Part shown: positions 15,379-23,016 of the stretch, in pieces
Layout: each line of letters starts with the position of its first letter
Position numbering within the stretch: the stretch's first letter is position 1
Assembly: GCA_029260825.1 (NCBI GenBank)
Contig: JAJDCM010000407.1
Coordinates: forward strand, 1 to 32,905
DNA length: 32,905 bases
Reading direction: 5' to 3'
Source of the DNA: Planctomycetota bacterium
GTDB taxonomy: Bacteria; Planctomycetota; JACOTG01; JAJDCM01
Notes under the pieces: generated by a model
Databases searched by the model: none
What the model was told of the DNA's origin: nothing
Seen by the model: the letters and a program-made list of their open reading frames with translations, nothing else
Made by a program: the position numbers and the translations under genes

Positions 15379-17691
15379 TTAGCCGGAGCCGGATGGGTCC
15401 ATGTCGACCAGAACATGGGTCGTTTTGTCGGTTTTTACCTGCCGCCTCACCCAATGGAGAGCAGACACAAGAACGTCGGCTTTTTGCGCCTTCAGAAGGA
15501 TGTGAAATCGGTGTTCGCCCCGAAGGCGAAAGAGGGGGGCGGGACCGAGGATCTGAATCCCGTCTCGTTCACAAAGCCCTTTGAGCTCATGAAGGACCAG
15601 GCCCATCCGCTCCTTCGCTGCGGCTTCTTTGGTCGAGCGTACGATGATGCGGGCAAGGCGGCCAAACGGGGGATACCGGAGAGCCTTTCGGTCTTTGAGC
15701 TCTTTGTCGGCAAATTCATGGAAGTCCTGCCGCGACCCCGAGACCAGAGCCGGATGCTCGACCGAGTATGCCTGGAGGATGACGATTCCTCGAACATCGC
15801 CCCGACCGCTTCGTCCGGCACACTGAGCCACGAGCTGGAACGTTCGTTCCGAAGCGCGAAAGTCAGGAATGTTCAGGCCGATGTCGGCGAGGAGGATCCC
15901 CACCAAGGTGACGTTGGGAAAGTCATGCCCCTTGGCAATCATTTGAGTTCCGAGGAGAATCTTGATCTCGCCCCGGCCAAAAGCAGTGAGGGTCTTTTCG
16001 TAGGATCCGATTCCTTGCATGGAATCGGAATCCATTCTGGCGGTCGGGTGGTCGGGAAAGAGCTCCCGGAGCTCCTCCTCGATGTGCTCGGTGCCAAGAG
16101 CTGTATAACGAAGCCCGGGCATTCCGCAATCAGCACACTCGGTAGGAAGTCTTGCCTCGGTGCCACAATAGTGACAGAGCAGCCTGCGGATGGATTGATG
16201 GAAGGTCAGGGTGATGTCGCAATTCGGGCAGGATTCAACTCTACCACACCGCTTACACCGAACGATGCTGGCGAATCCGCGTCGGTTGAGGAAGAGTAGT
16301 ACCTGCTCTCCTCGGTCGAGAGTCGTTCGCATGGCTTGGGTCAGGCGACGTGAGAAAAGAGAGAAGCGGTGGCTCTCAGCGTGTTCCTTTCCCATGTCGA
16401 TAACTTGCACTTCTGGAAGAGTTCTTCCACCGACTCGCTTGGATAGGTGGGTGAGGTCGAACTTCCCGGTGCGAGCGTTCTCGAAGGACTCAAGGCTCGG
16501 TGTTGCCGACCCCAGTAGAACGACCGCGGATGCGCGCTTGGCCCTGACGATGGCCAGATCCCTGGCATGATAGCGTGGGATACTTTGTTGCTTGTAGGAT
16601 GGCTCGTGTTCCTCATCGACGATGAGGATTCCGAGGGGATCAACGGGAGCGAACACGGCGCTTCTTGCGCCGATCACCACGTCTGCTTCTCCCTTGCGGA
16701 TTCGATTCCAGTGGGCCAACCGATCCGCGTCACTCAGATGACTGTGAAGGACGGCAATCCGGGAGAATCTCTGGAAGAACCGTCGCACGGTTTGCGGCGT
16801 CAAGGCAATTTCGGGGAGGAGAACAATGGCCTTTCGGCCCGCGGCAAGAGTGTTTTCGATGGCCCGTAGATAGAGTTCTGTCTTTCCACTTCCGGTGACC
16901 CCCAGGACAAGAACGGTTTTGAATGCCTTTGTCCTCACGTGATGTTGGATCTGCTCGAGGGCCTGGCTCTGTTCGGGGGTCAGCTCGGGAGGAGTTGCTT
17001 TTTCTTCATCGTCGGAGACTCCCTCGGGCGCAAAAGGGAGCTGCTCGACTTCGATGTCAAGTTGCCGGACAAGTCCCTTTCTGATCAATGTTGTGATCGG
17101 AGATCGAGTGACTCTTGCCCTTTTTCGGACCTCTCGGATGGGTGCTGGCCCCTCGGATCGAAGGACGAACCGAAGCACTTCGGCTTGCTTGGAGAAGCGA
17201 GGAGAAAGGTCCTCGATCGCCCGGTGAACCTCTTCCACTTCCCTGGCCAGTTCAAGAGCTGGTTCCGTCTTGAGTCGCTGGCTTTTCGTTGCCCGGCGTA
17301 CGGGGGCGGGGACTGTTGCCGCCAGAGCTTCTCCAAGAGAGCAGCAGTAGTAGTCGGCGATCCAGCGAGCGAGTGAGATGAGATCTTCATCGACGAGGGG
17401 CGAGTCATCGAGGACTTCCAGGATGGATCGGAGTTTCTTGTGGGGAGAGCTATTCTTGCGACCAACGCAAAAACCCATGACCGTTCGCGATCCCAGGGGA
17501 ACCTTGACCCGGACACCGGGTGTGATGGTCTCTTGATGCTCATCAGGAATCTTGTAGTCAAGAGCTTCATCGAGCGGAAGATTCAAGGCGACTTCAGCGA
17601 TGTTCCCTGGGGGCGAGCCGGTTTCTTCCGGCTCAAATTCAACTTCGAGTTGGGTATTTCTCGTCTCGGCACCCGAGGTGGAGCCAGTCAT
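15379..17691 (-). CDS. priA: Primosomal protein N', replication restart 3'-5' helicase
   Basis: 770 residues, normal family length. PriA recognises stalled forks and reloads the replisome. The N-terminal DNA-binding domain includes VALNLPLDEALDYKIP. The helicase core has Walker A VLGVTGSGKTELYLRAIENT (about 258-277), the DEEH box LIVDEEHEPSYKQ and motif III GSATPSLE. The zinc-binding insertion has CKRCG, CPNC, CHYCG and CADCG pairs (about 475-525). Late motifs are GTQMIAKGHDFPNV, DFRASERTFQL and QCAGRSGRG. Its ATG overlaps the stop of the upstream SpoIIE-like gene by 4 nt (ATGA), making it the last gene of the coaB-ftsK operon. Confidence 0.97.
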   Translation of the reverse strand: MTGSTSGAETRNTQLEVEFEPEETGSPPGNIAEVALNLPLDEALDYKIPDEHQETITPGVRVKVPLGSRTVMGFCVGRKNSSPHKKLRSILEVLDDSPLVDEDLISLARWIADYYCCSLGEALAATVPAPVRRATKSQRLKTEPALELAREVEEVHRAIEDLSPRFSKQAEVLRFVLRSEGPAPIREVRKRARVTRSPITTLIRKGLVRQLDIEVEQLPFAPEGVSDDEEKATPPELTPEQSQALEQIQHHVRTKAFKTVLVLGVTGSGKTELYLRAIENTLAAGRKAIVLLPEIALTPQTVRRFFQRFSRIAVLHSHLSDADRLAHWNRIRKGEADVVIGARSAVFAPVDPLGILIVDEEHEPSYKQQSIPRYHARDLAIVRAKRASAVVLLGSATPSLESFENARTGKFDLTHLSKRVGGRTLPEVQVIDMGKEHAESHRFSLFSRRLTQAMRTTLDRGEQVLLFLNRRGFASIVRCKRCGRVESCPNCDITLTFHQSIRRLLCHYCGTEARLPTECADCGMPGLRYTALGTEHIEEELRELFPDHPTARMDSDSMQGIGSYEKTLTAFGRGEIKILLGTQMIAKGHDFPNVTLVGILLADIGLNIPDFRASERTFQLVAQCAGRSGRGDVRGIVILQAYSVEHPALVSGSRQDFHEFADKELKDRKALRYPPFGRLARIIVRSTKEAAAKERMGLVLHELKGLCERDGIQILGPAPLFRLRGEHRFHILLKAQKADVLVSALHWVRRQVKTDKTTHVLVDMDPSGSG

Positions 17692-19490
17692 CCCCTGGCC
17701 TTCAGGGTAAGGAGGGTGATGTCTTCACTGTCATCGGCGCCTTCTCGGTATTTCTCAAGATAGGACCCAACAATGTTGACGAAGGCTGCGGAGTTTTTGG
17801 GAGAGCTTTTCAGAACGAGCTGGTGAAAACGCTTTTCTCCAAACGGAGCCTTGTTCTTGTTCTTGACGTTGATCAGACCAGGCGTATAGAGAACAACCCG
17901 GTCGCCGGACTCGAGCCCGATCTCCTGTTCCTTGAGGGAGGCGTCAAACATCGGGCCTCGGTCCAATCCGAGTGCAATGCCGTCAGGGCAGATGGCTTCA
18001 AGTGTATTCGACTTGGAGCGATGAAGTAGCATGGGAGCATGACCGGCGTTCACCACCGTCAGTTTTTTTGCATTGGCTTCGAGGATCATGAGCATTGCCG
18101 TGACGTACATGCCTTTTCGAATGTCTTCCGCCAGAGTTTGATTGACCCGTTTCAAGATGGAGCTGGCCCTGCCGTCGCTCTTTTGTGCTTCCGCCCGAAT
18201 GAGAGTTCGGGTGAGTGCCATGAGAATGGCCGACGCGACTCCCTTGCGCGGGAGCCCAGCGATGACAATCGCGGTTCGCGAGCTGTCGATCTTGATGACG
18301 TCATAGTAATCGGCACCGATGTCTTCACTTGGATGAGAGAAGAAGTCGACGTCGAATCCCTCAAGCTGGGGTAGAGCCGTAGGAAGGAGTTTTCCATGGA
18401 TTTCTCGCACAAGGCTCACGTCATGTTCGATCGCGCGATGCTTGGATTCGGCCTCTTCTGCTTCCTGCATTGATCTGGTCATGTGGTCAAAGGTTCGGGC
18501 CACCATCCCGATTTCATCATTCGAAATTGCTCGAGTGCGATGGCCAAGATCGCCACTGGCGACGATTTCCATGTCTTCCATCAGCCACTTCAGAGGCTGT
18601 GTCATACGATTGACAAGGAAGAAAGAGGCCGCCGCGCCCAATGCGATGAACCCAAAGGTAAAGACGATGACAAGAACCCGAAGGTTACCGAGTTTGTCCT
18701 GAATTTTTGATTCGGAGAGCACCACGTAGGCTCGACCGATGATTTTGTTGTCAGAATCCCGGACCGGGGTCGCGTAGAGCCTCGCGCTTTCCCGGCTCTC
18801 GTTGTCGCGGCCCTCCCGAATCGTGACCTCGGTTTCAATCTCCTGACCATTCATCGTTACTACGTAGGCCGCCTCCTTGGTAATCGCCTGGAAGCTTGCT
18901 GGTTTGGCTCGCGAGACCGAACCCTTGTCTTGATTCTTGTTATTCGGATCGGCTCGATTGATGAAAACGTTCAGCACGTCGCCTGCAGTGATGCGTTGGA
19001 CACCAGACCTGGCCGGGAAACTCAACATGGACACCAGCCGCCGATTGTTTTCCTCGTTTACGGCCCGGGTCACCTTGCCGAACCGGTCTTTGACCGGCTG
19101 AGGAACCGTGGCCTGGCGGGGGGCGGCCTTGGCTTGATCTTTCTTCAGAACGTAGTCGAGGTAGTATTTCTGAGAAAGAAGGGCGCCGTACTCCCCGTAG
19201 TTCTCTTCGAGCCAATCCTTCACATCGAGCCAGGAGCGGTCCTTGAGCTCCCATGTGCTGATGTCAAAACAGGAGAGTGCGTTGACCAGGCCAGCGCCGT
19301 ACCGGTCGATTTCACGCTCGAGGGAGCCACTCGTCCGCTGGTAGATGAAGGTGCCAAAGACCCCCATCAAGATGGCGAAGGTACCTGCGCTCACCAGGGT
19401 GAACTTCACCGCCAGGCTCATTCCGCTGATGCGTGATCGGGCGCGAATTGCCTGGGGCCGACCTTTTCCCTTCACTTCCCCGGTTGGCAT
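17688..19490 (-). CDS. Membrane HAMP protein with degenerate SpoIIE/RsbU-type (PP2C-like) domain, probable pseudophosphatase
   Basis: 600 residues. TM1 at about 26-50, an extracytoplasmic sensor region 51-270, TM2 at 271-293, HAMP about 294-345, a short coiled coil, then a SpoIIE/RsbU-type PP2C domain from about 355 to 596. Active members dephosphorylate anti-anti-sigma proteins using Mn ions held by conserved Asp residues. Here GADYYDV keeps the first Asp (D394). The GDVSGKG-type motif 18 residues on reads AGLPRKG (Gly412 for Asp), YTDG reads YTPG (Pro537) and the terminal DDIT reads SEDIT (Glu589). Three of four metal ligands are changed, so phosphatase activity is unlikely and a binding role is more plausible. 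It ends in a 4-nt overlap with priA; pgpA ends 12 nt upstream. Confidence 0.85.
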   Translation of the reverse strand: MPTGEVKGKGRPQAIRARSRISGMSLAVKFTLVSAGTFAILMGVFGTFIYQRTSGSLEREIDRYGAGLVNALSCFDISTWELKDRSWLDVKDWLEENYGEYGALLSQKYYLDYVLKKDQAKAAPRQATVPQPVKDRFGKVTRAVNEENNRRLVSMLSFPARSGVQRITAGDVLNVFINRADPNNKNQDKGSVSRAKPASFQAITKEAAYVVTMNGQEIETEVTIREGRDNESRESARLYATPVRDSDNKIIGRAYVVLSESKIQDKLGNLRVLVIVFTFGFIALGAAASFFLVNRMTQPLKWLMEDMEIVASGDLGHRTRAISNDEIGMVARTFDHMTRSMQEAEEAESKHRAIEHDVSLVREIHGKLLPTALPQLEGFDVDFFSHPSEDIGADYYDVIKIDSSRTAIVIAGLPRKGVASAILMALTRTLIRAEAQKSDGRASSILKRVNQTLAEDIRKGMYVTAMLMILEANAKKLTVVNAGHAPMLLHRSKSNTLEAICPDGIALGLDRGPMFDASLKEQEIGLESGDRVVLYTPGLINVKNKNKAPFGEKRFHQLVLKSSPKNSAAFVNIVGSYLEKYREGADDSEDITLLTLKARG

Positions 19491-19502
19491 GGAATGTGAT
19501 GA

Positions 19503-19997
19503 TCAGAGCACCCAGAGGCGAAGCCCTAGGAGCAAGACGTTGGCGTAAATCCCCGCGATCAGGTCGTCGGTGACGATCCCCCACCCACCCGGAAGACTCT
19601 CCGCATTGCGAGCAGGGACTGGCTTGACGATATCAAAAACCCGGAAGATAAAGAAAGCCAAAACGAGGATCAGGAGATCGGGTTTATCGGGATGAAGTAC
19701 GGTGACGAAAAGCCCGGCGAACTCATCGAGGGTGAAATGGCCCGGATCCTTGCGCCCAAAAACCCGGTAGGAGAAGCCACCCAGGAAGCCTGAAATGAGA
19801 GTTGAGGCAATCACGAGACCAATGGTCCAGGCGAGGAAACTCTCCGTGGGGAGAAAGTAGACCAGGACGCAGGCAGCCGCAGTTCCGGCGGTTCCCGGGG
19901 CGATCGGGGAGTATCCCGAGAAAAATCCGGTGATCAAAGAAAGCTTGAAGAAGCCAAGGAGACCGAGCTTTTCTTTGGTGGGGGGGAGGGAGCTCAC
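19503..19997 (-). CDS. pgpA: Phosphatidylglycerophosphatase A
   Basis: 164 residues. It removes phosphate from phosphatidylglycerol phosphate, the product of the preceding gene PgsA, at the inner membrane. The start is GTG 19997, which overlaps the pgsA stop as GTGA; a longer open frame upstream lies inside pgsA and lacks family sequence. Motifs are GFFSGYSPIAPGTAGTAAA, the metal-binding HFTLDEFAGLFVT, and FRVFDIVKPVPARNAESLPG followed by GWGIVTDDLIAGIYAN. About four membrane helices. The pgsA-pgpA pair gives a complete phosphatidylglycerol route. Confidence 0.95.
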   Translation of the reverse strand: MSSLPPTKEKLGLLGFFKLSLITGFFSGYSPIAPGTAGTAAACVLVYFLPTESFLAWTIGLVIASTLISGFLGGFSYRVFGRKDPGHFTLDEFAGLFVTVLHPDKPDLLILVLAFFIFRVFDIVKPVPARNAESLPGGWGIVTDDLIAGIYANVLLLGLRLWVL

Positions 19998-20602
19998 AGG
20001 TTTTTGTCTTCTTTCATGAGCTGAATTGCGCTCGGGATGTAGCCGACTCCGGAGGCAATCGTGAACAGTACGGTGGCCCAAACCAGGCACTGACAAAAGA
20101 CGGTGGCCCAGGATTCCTGATGAAAGTGACCGAGATAGAGAAAGAGGGCAACCAGGGTCACGCACTGGGTGACCATCTTGAGCTTGCCGAGGAGCTTGGC
20201 AAAAAGATCGGTTCCTTTGGACTCGGCAAAGCCCCGAAGTCCGGTAACCAGGAACTCACGGGTGATGATCAGAACCACCATCCAGGGCTTGATGACCACT
20301 CCGGTAATGTCGGAGCTGGCCATGTAGACCAGGATGCCGACAACGACGATCTTGTCCATCAGAGGGTCAGCAACGACTCCGAAGGTCGTAACCAGTCGAG
20401 CTCGCCGGGCCAGGTAGCCGTCAAGAGAGTCGGTGATCGCAGCGATCACGAAGAGAATCATCGCGACATCGGTGAGAAGCACCGTCATGGAGGTGTGCTC
20501 CCCGCTCGTCGTGGGGTTCGCCGCCTGGACGAAGGCCAGGAGGACGAAGATGATCAGCGCCAGGAACAGTCTGAGTACGGTGAGCTTATTTGGAAGATTC
20601 AT
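19994..20602 (-). CDS. pgsA: CDP-diacylglycerol--glycerol-3-phosphate 3-phosphatidyltransferase
   Basis: 202 residues. It condenses CDP-diacylglycerol and glycerol-3-phosphate into phosphatidylglycerol phosphate at the membrane. The complete CDP-alcohol phosphotransferase motif is present: DSLDGYLAR, eight residues, G, then VVADPLMD (D..DG..AR........G...D...D). It starts MNLPNKLTVLRLFL, as is usual, with about five membrane helices. ATG 20602 lies 12 nt after the stop of the motor-less FtsK-like gene. In many bacteria pgsA also neighbours cell-division or competence genes; here it follows a tandem ftsK pair. Confidence 0.96.
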   Translation of the reverse strand: MNLPNKLTVLRLFLALIIFVLLAFVQAANPTTSGEHTSMTVLLTDVAMILFVIAAITDSLDGYLARRARLVTTFGVVADPLMDKIVVVGILVYMASSDITGVVIKPWMVVLIITREFLVTGLRGFAESKGTDLFAKLLGKLKMVTQCVTLVALFLYLGHFHQESWATVFCQCLVWATVLFTIASGVGYIPSAIQLMKEDKNL

Positions 20603-20614
20603 GCTTCGTGTTGA

Positions 20615-22966
20615 TTAGCCGAGGCCGTTGCCTTTTTCATCCCACTCCTCGCGGGAAATGAGGATTTCACGAGGATTCGGCCCCCGATAGGGACCAACGA
20701 TTCTCAGCTCCTCCATCCGATCGAGGAGCCGAGATGCGGTAGGATAACCGATGTTCAGGCGTCTCTGAAGAAGGGAGACCGAACCTCTTCCTTCTTCGAA
20801 GAGAATCTGGACCGCCGGGGCAAAGAGCTTCTTCTCGTGAAGAGTGAGGTTAATGCCGGGTATTGACTCGGTTGTGGACGGCGCCTTCTTCTTCCGGGAA
20901 CGCGGTTTTTTGGCTCCAATCTGTTGTTCAGCGATCAAGTCGGCGAGGGCGGGTAGGAGCTTGGGCATGTCCTCAAGAGGAATATCGGCCTTCTTCTGGG
21001 GGGCAGCCTTTCTGCTTTTTCGCGCTGGACCCTTTTTCTTGGTTTTTGGGGCGGGAGGGGGAGGCATTTCCTCCATCACATTTTCGGGGGATGGGGAAGG
21101 AGACGTGAGTTCCGCCAGGGTTTCGAGGTGACGTTGCTTTCCTCTGGCAACATCGGGGCTGGGTTCCTCGACAGGATCGATTTCCGGTTCCTCTACGTCG
21201 TCAACGCTCGTGTCTTGCTGAAGCTCGAGGTCGTTCGAGTCGCTTTGGTCCGCATTCATCGGAGCCCCCTGAGGCTCCTTGACGATTTCCGCGGTTTCGT
21301 CCACTAGCGCTTCGTCGGGTTCCGGTTCTTCCTCTTCCTCGACTAGCTCTGCCTGATTGTCGAGTTCCTCGTCGTCATCTTCGAGCTCTTCTTCTTCTTC
21401 GTCCTCTAGCTCTTCATCGTCTTCGAGTTCTTCTTCTTCTTCTTCGTCCTCTGGCTCTTCATCATCTTCGAGCTCTTCTTCATCGTCCTCTGGGTCTTCA
21501 TCGTCTTCGAGCTCTTCTTCTTCGTCCTCTAGCTCTTCATCGTCTTCGAGCTCTTCTTCATCGTCCTCTGGCTCTTCATCATCTTCGAGTTCTTCTTCTT
21601 CGTCCTCTGGGTCTTCATCATCTTCGAGCTCTTCTTCATCGTCCTCTGGCTCTTCATCATCTTCGAGCTCTTCTTCTTCGTCCTCTGGCTCTTCATCATC
21701 TTCGAGCTCTTCTTCTTCGTCCTCTAGCTCTTCATCGTCTTCGAGCTCTTCTTCTTCTTCTTCTTCGTCCTCTGGGTCTTCATCGTCTTCGAGCTCTTCT
21801 TCTTCTTCTTCTTCTTCTTCGTCCTCTGGGTCTTCATCGTCTTCGAGCTCTTCTTCTTCGTCCTCTGGGTCTTCATCGTCTTCGAGCTCTTCATCTTCGT
21901 CCTCTAGCTCTTCATCGTCTTCGAGTTCTTCTTCGTCGTCCTCTAGTTCTTCATCGTCTTCGAGCTCTTCTTCCTCGTCCTCTGGGTCTTCATCGTCTTC
22001 GAGCTCTTCTTCCTCGTCCTCTAGCTCGTCGTCATCTTCGAGCTCTTCATCTTCGTCTTCTAGCTCTTCATCATCTTCGAGATCTTCGAGGTAGCCTTCT
22101 GAAAGGGCTGCTTGTTCTTCTTCTAGCAAGCCTTCCTCGAATTCGTCTTCGTCATCCGGCTCGTCAGTGACGCGGCCTTGGCGGAATTCCAGGCCTTCAT
22201 CTTCCGCGGTCGTTGCCTCGATCTCGATCTCTGATTCGGCCTGAATGAGTTCGTCGTCAAGGTCGGATCGCGAAGATCGGGTCTTTGACGGTGAGCTTGG
22301 ATCAAGCTCGGCAACCGCCGACTCTCCTCGAATTTTCTTTTGCAGAGAGGTGAGGAAGAACCAATCGGTGGCGAAAATCAGGGAACATAGGGCAAGAATG
22401 GCAAACACAAAACCAACAAGCGGAGCGCTCATGGTGGCGCTCAACCCGTCTGCCAGAAAAGTCCCTACGGTTCCTCCGGGAAGCTCGGCGCCCGGGAGAG
22501 TTGTCTTGCCCGCCTGGATGATGCCGGCAACCCCGGAAAGGGAGAGGGTAAAGCCCACGAATCCGAATAGTTTGAGAGGGGCGGCTCGAACCTTTTCCGT
22601 GAAGAAGTAGACCGCTGACCAAAGGGTCAGAAGAATGAGAAAAGCATAGGAGGCGATCCCGAGAGGGCGATAAAGGAGCTGGGCAATCTTGAACCCTGCG
22701 TCGGTGGTTGTCCCTCTTGAACCGGTGAGATCCGGGCGATAGAGAATGAGAGAAACAAACACGAACACCGAAACCCCAAAGAATAAGAGGGCGGCAACTC
22801 CTGCCGGTGTCTGACCCCTTAGCAGGTGAGGTCGGTTTGAATCCGGTTTTGGAGGGTCGGTGGGCCGACGCCGCTCCTCGTCCTTCTGGCTCAGAAAAGC
22901 CTGCCGGAAAAACTCCGTCCAGATTGCCGACGTAGTTCGTTTGTCGTCGTTGTCTTTGCGCGACAC
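20615..22966 (-). CDS. Motor-less FtsK-like protein: 4TM anchor, acidic repeat linker, gamma winged helix
   Basis: 783 residues from GTG 22966; the frame is open to 23074, but AGGAGG sits exactly 7 nt before this GTG. Residues 55-205 form four membrane helices ending ATDWFFLTSLQKK, matching the FtsK 4TM domain of the gene just upstream (ATDWLLVSVAS). Residues about 293-535 are an array of 13-residue acidic repeats (EELEDDEDPEDEE consensus). Basic patches follow (KTKKKGPARKSRK and KKPRSRKKK). Residues about 709-783 are an FtsK gamma domain with GRGSVSLLQRRLNIGY and REILISREEW, close to the paralogue's GSVSLLQRQLGVGY. No Walker A, Walker B or any alpha/beta motor sequence exists anywhere in it. 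It is an intact frame with its own ribosome site, so not a broken ftsK. It may tether chromosome sites or XerD-type partners to the membrane, or regulate the true FtsK. Confidence 0.9.
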   Translation of the reverse strand: MSRKDNDDKRTTSAIWTEFFRQAFLSQKDEERRRPTDPPKPDSNRPHLLRGQTPAGVAALLFFGVSVFVFVSLILYRPDLTGSRGTTTDAGFKIAQLLYRPLGIASYAFLILLTLWSAVYFFTEKVRAAPLKLFGFVGFTLSLSGVAGIIQAGKTTLPGAELPGGTVGTFLADGLSATMSAPLVGFVFAILALCSLIFATDWFFLTSLQKKIRGESAVAELDPSSPSKTRSSRSDLDDELIQAESEIEIEATTAEDEGLEFRQGRVTDEPDDEDEFEEGLLEEEQAALSEGYLEDLEDDEELEDEDEELEDDDELEDEEEELEDDEDPEDEEEELEDDEELEDDEEELEDDEELEDEDEELEDDEDPEDEEEELEDDEDPEDEEEEEEEEELEDDEDPEDEEEEEEELEDDEELEDEEEELEDDEEPEDEEEELEDDEEPEDDEEELEDDEDPEDEEEELEDDEEPEDDEEELEDDEELEDEEEELEDDEDPEDDEEELEDDEEPEDEEEEEELEDDEELEDEEEEELEDDDEELDNQAELVEEEEEPEPDEALVDETAEIVKEPQGAPMNADQSDSNDLELQQDTSVDDVEEPEIDPVEEPSPDVARGKQRHLETLAELTSPSPSPENVMEEMPPPPAPKTKKKGPARKSRKAAPQKKADIPLEDMPKLLPALADLIAEQQIGAKKPRSRKKKAPSTTESIPGINLTLHEKKLFAPAVQILFEEGRGSVSLLQRRLNIGYPTASRLLDRMEELRIVGPYRGPNPREILISREEWDEKGNGLG
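21361..22090 (-). repeat. 39-bp coding minisatellite, about 18 units, with embedded GAA expansions
   Basis: Tandem 39-bp units encode 13 residues, with E/D choice and an L/P switch at one position (DDEDPED, DDEEPED, DDEELED). Several units are lengthened by extra GAA triplets (on + strand, CTT runs near 21750 and 21795-21815). All length changes are multiples of 3, keeping the frame open. The coding strand is strongly purine-rich. Confidence 0.95.
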
Positions 22967-22973
22967 CGCTCGT

Positions 22974-22979
22974 CCTCCT
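22974..22979 (-). promoter_or_regulatory. Ribosome binding site AGGAGG deciding the FtsK-like start
   Basis: On the minus strand AGGAGG lies 7 nt before GTG 22966, within the 50-nt gap after the ftsK stop. It fixes the start of the motor-less FtsK-like gene and shows that it is translated independently. Confidence 0.8.
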
Positions 22980-23016
22980 GTCTTCAGACGATCCTTTTCA
23001 TTTGAGGATCGTTGAT

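Noticed and set aside
15331..16299. 322-codon + strand frame opposite priA
   Set aside because: Antisense shadow of a certain gene; no family motifs.
19998..20165. Upstream extension of pgpA
   Set aside because: Lies wholly within pgsA in another frame; the GTG overlapping the pgsA stop is the coupled start.
21361..22090. Possible CRISPR array (39-bp periodic repeat)
   Set aside because: Units abut with no unique spacers, lie inside a coding frame and no cas genes are present.
21357..22094. A + strand open frame of 245 codons encoding almost only Ser and Gly
   Set aside because: It is the antisense of the 39-bp acidic repeat: reverse complements of GAA/GAC/GAG give Ser codons. No ribosome site, no domain; the sense frame is flanked by real FtsK domains.
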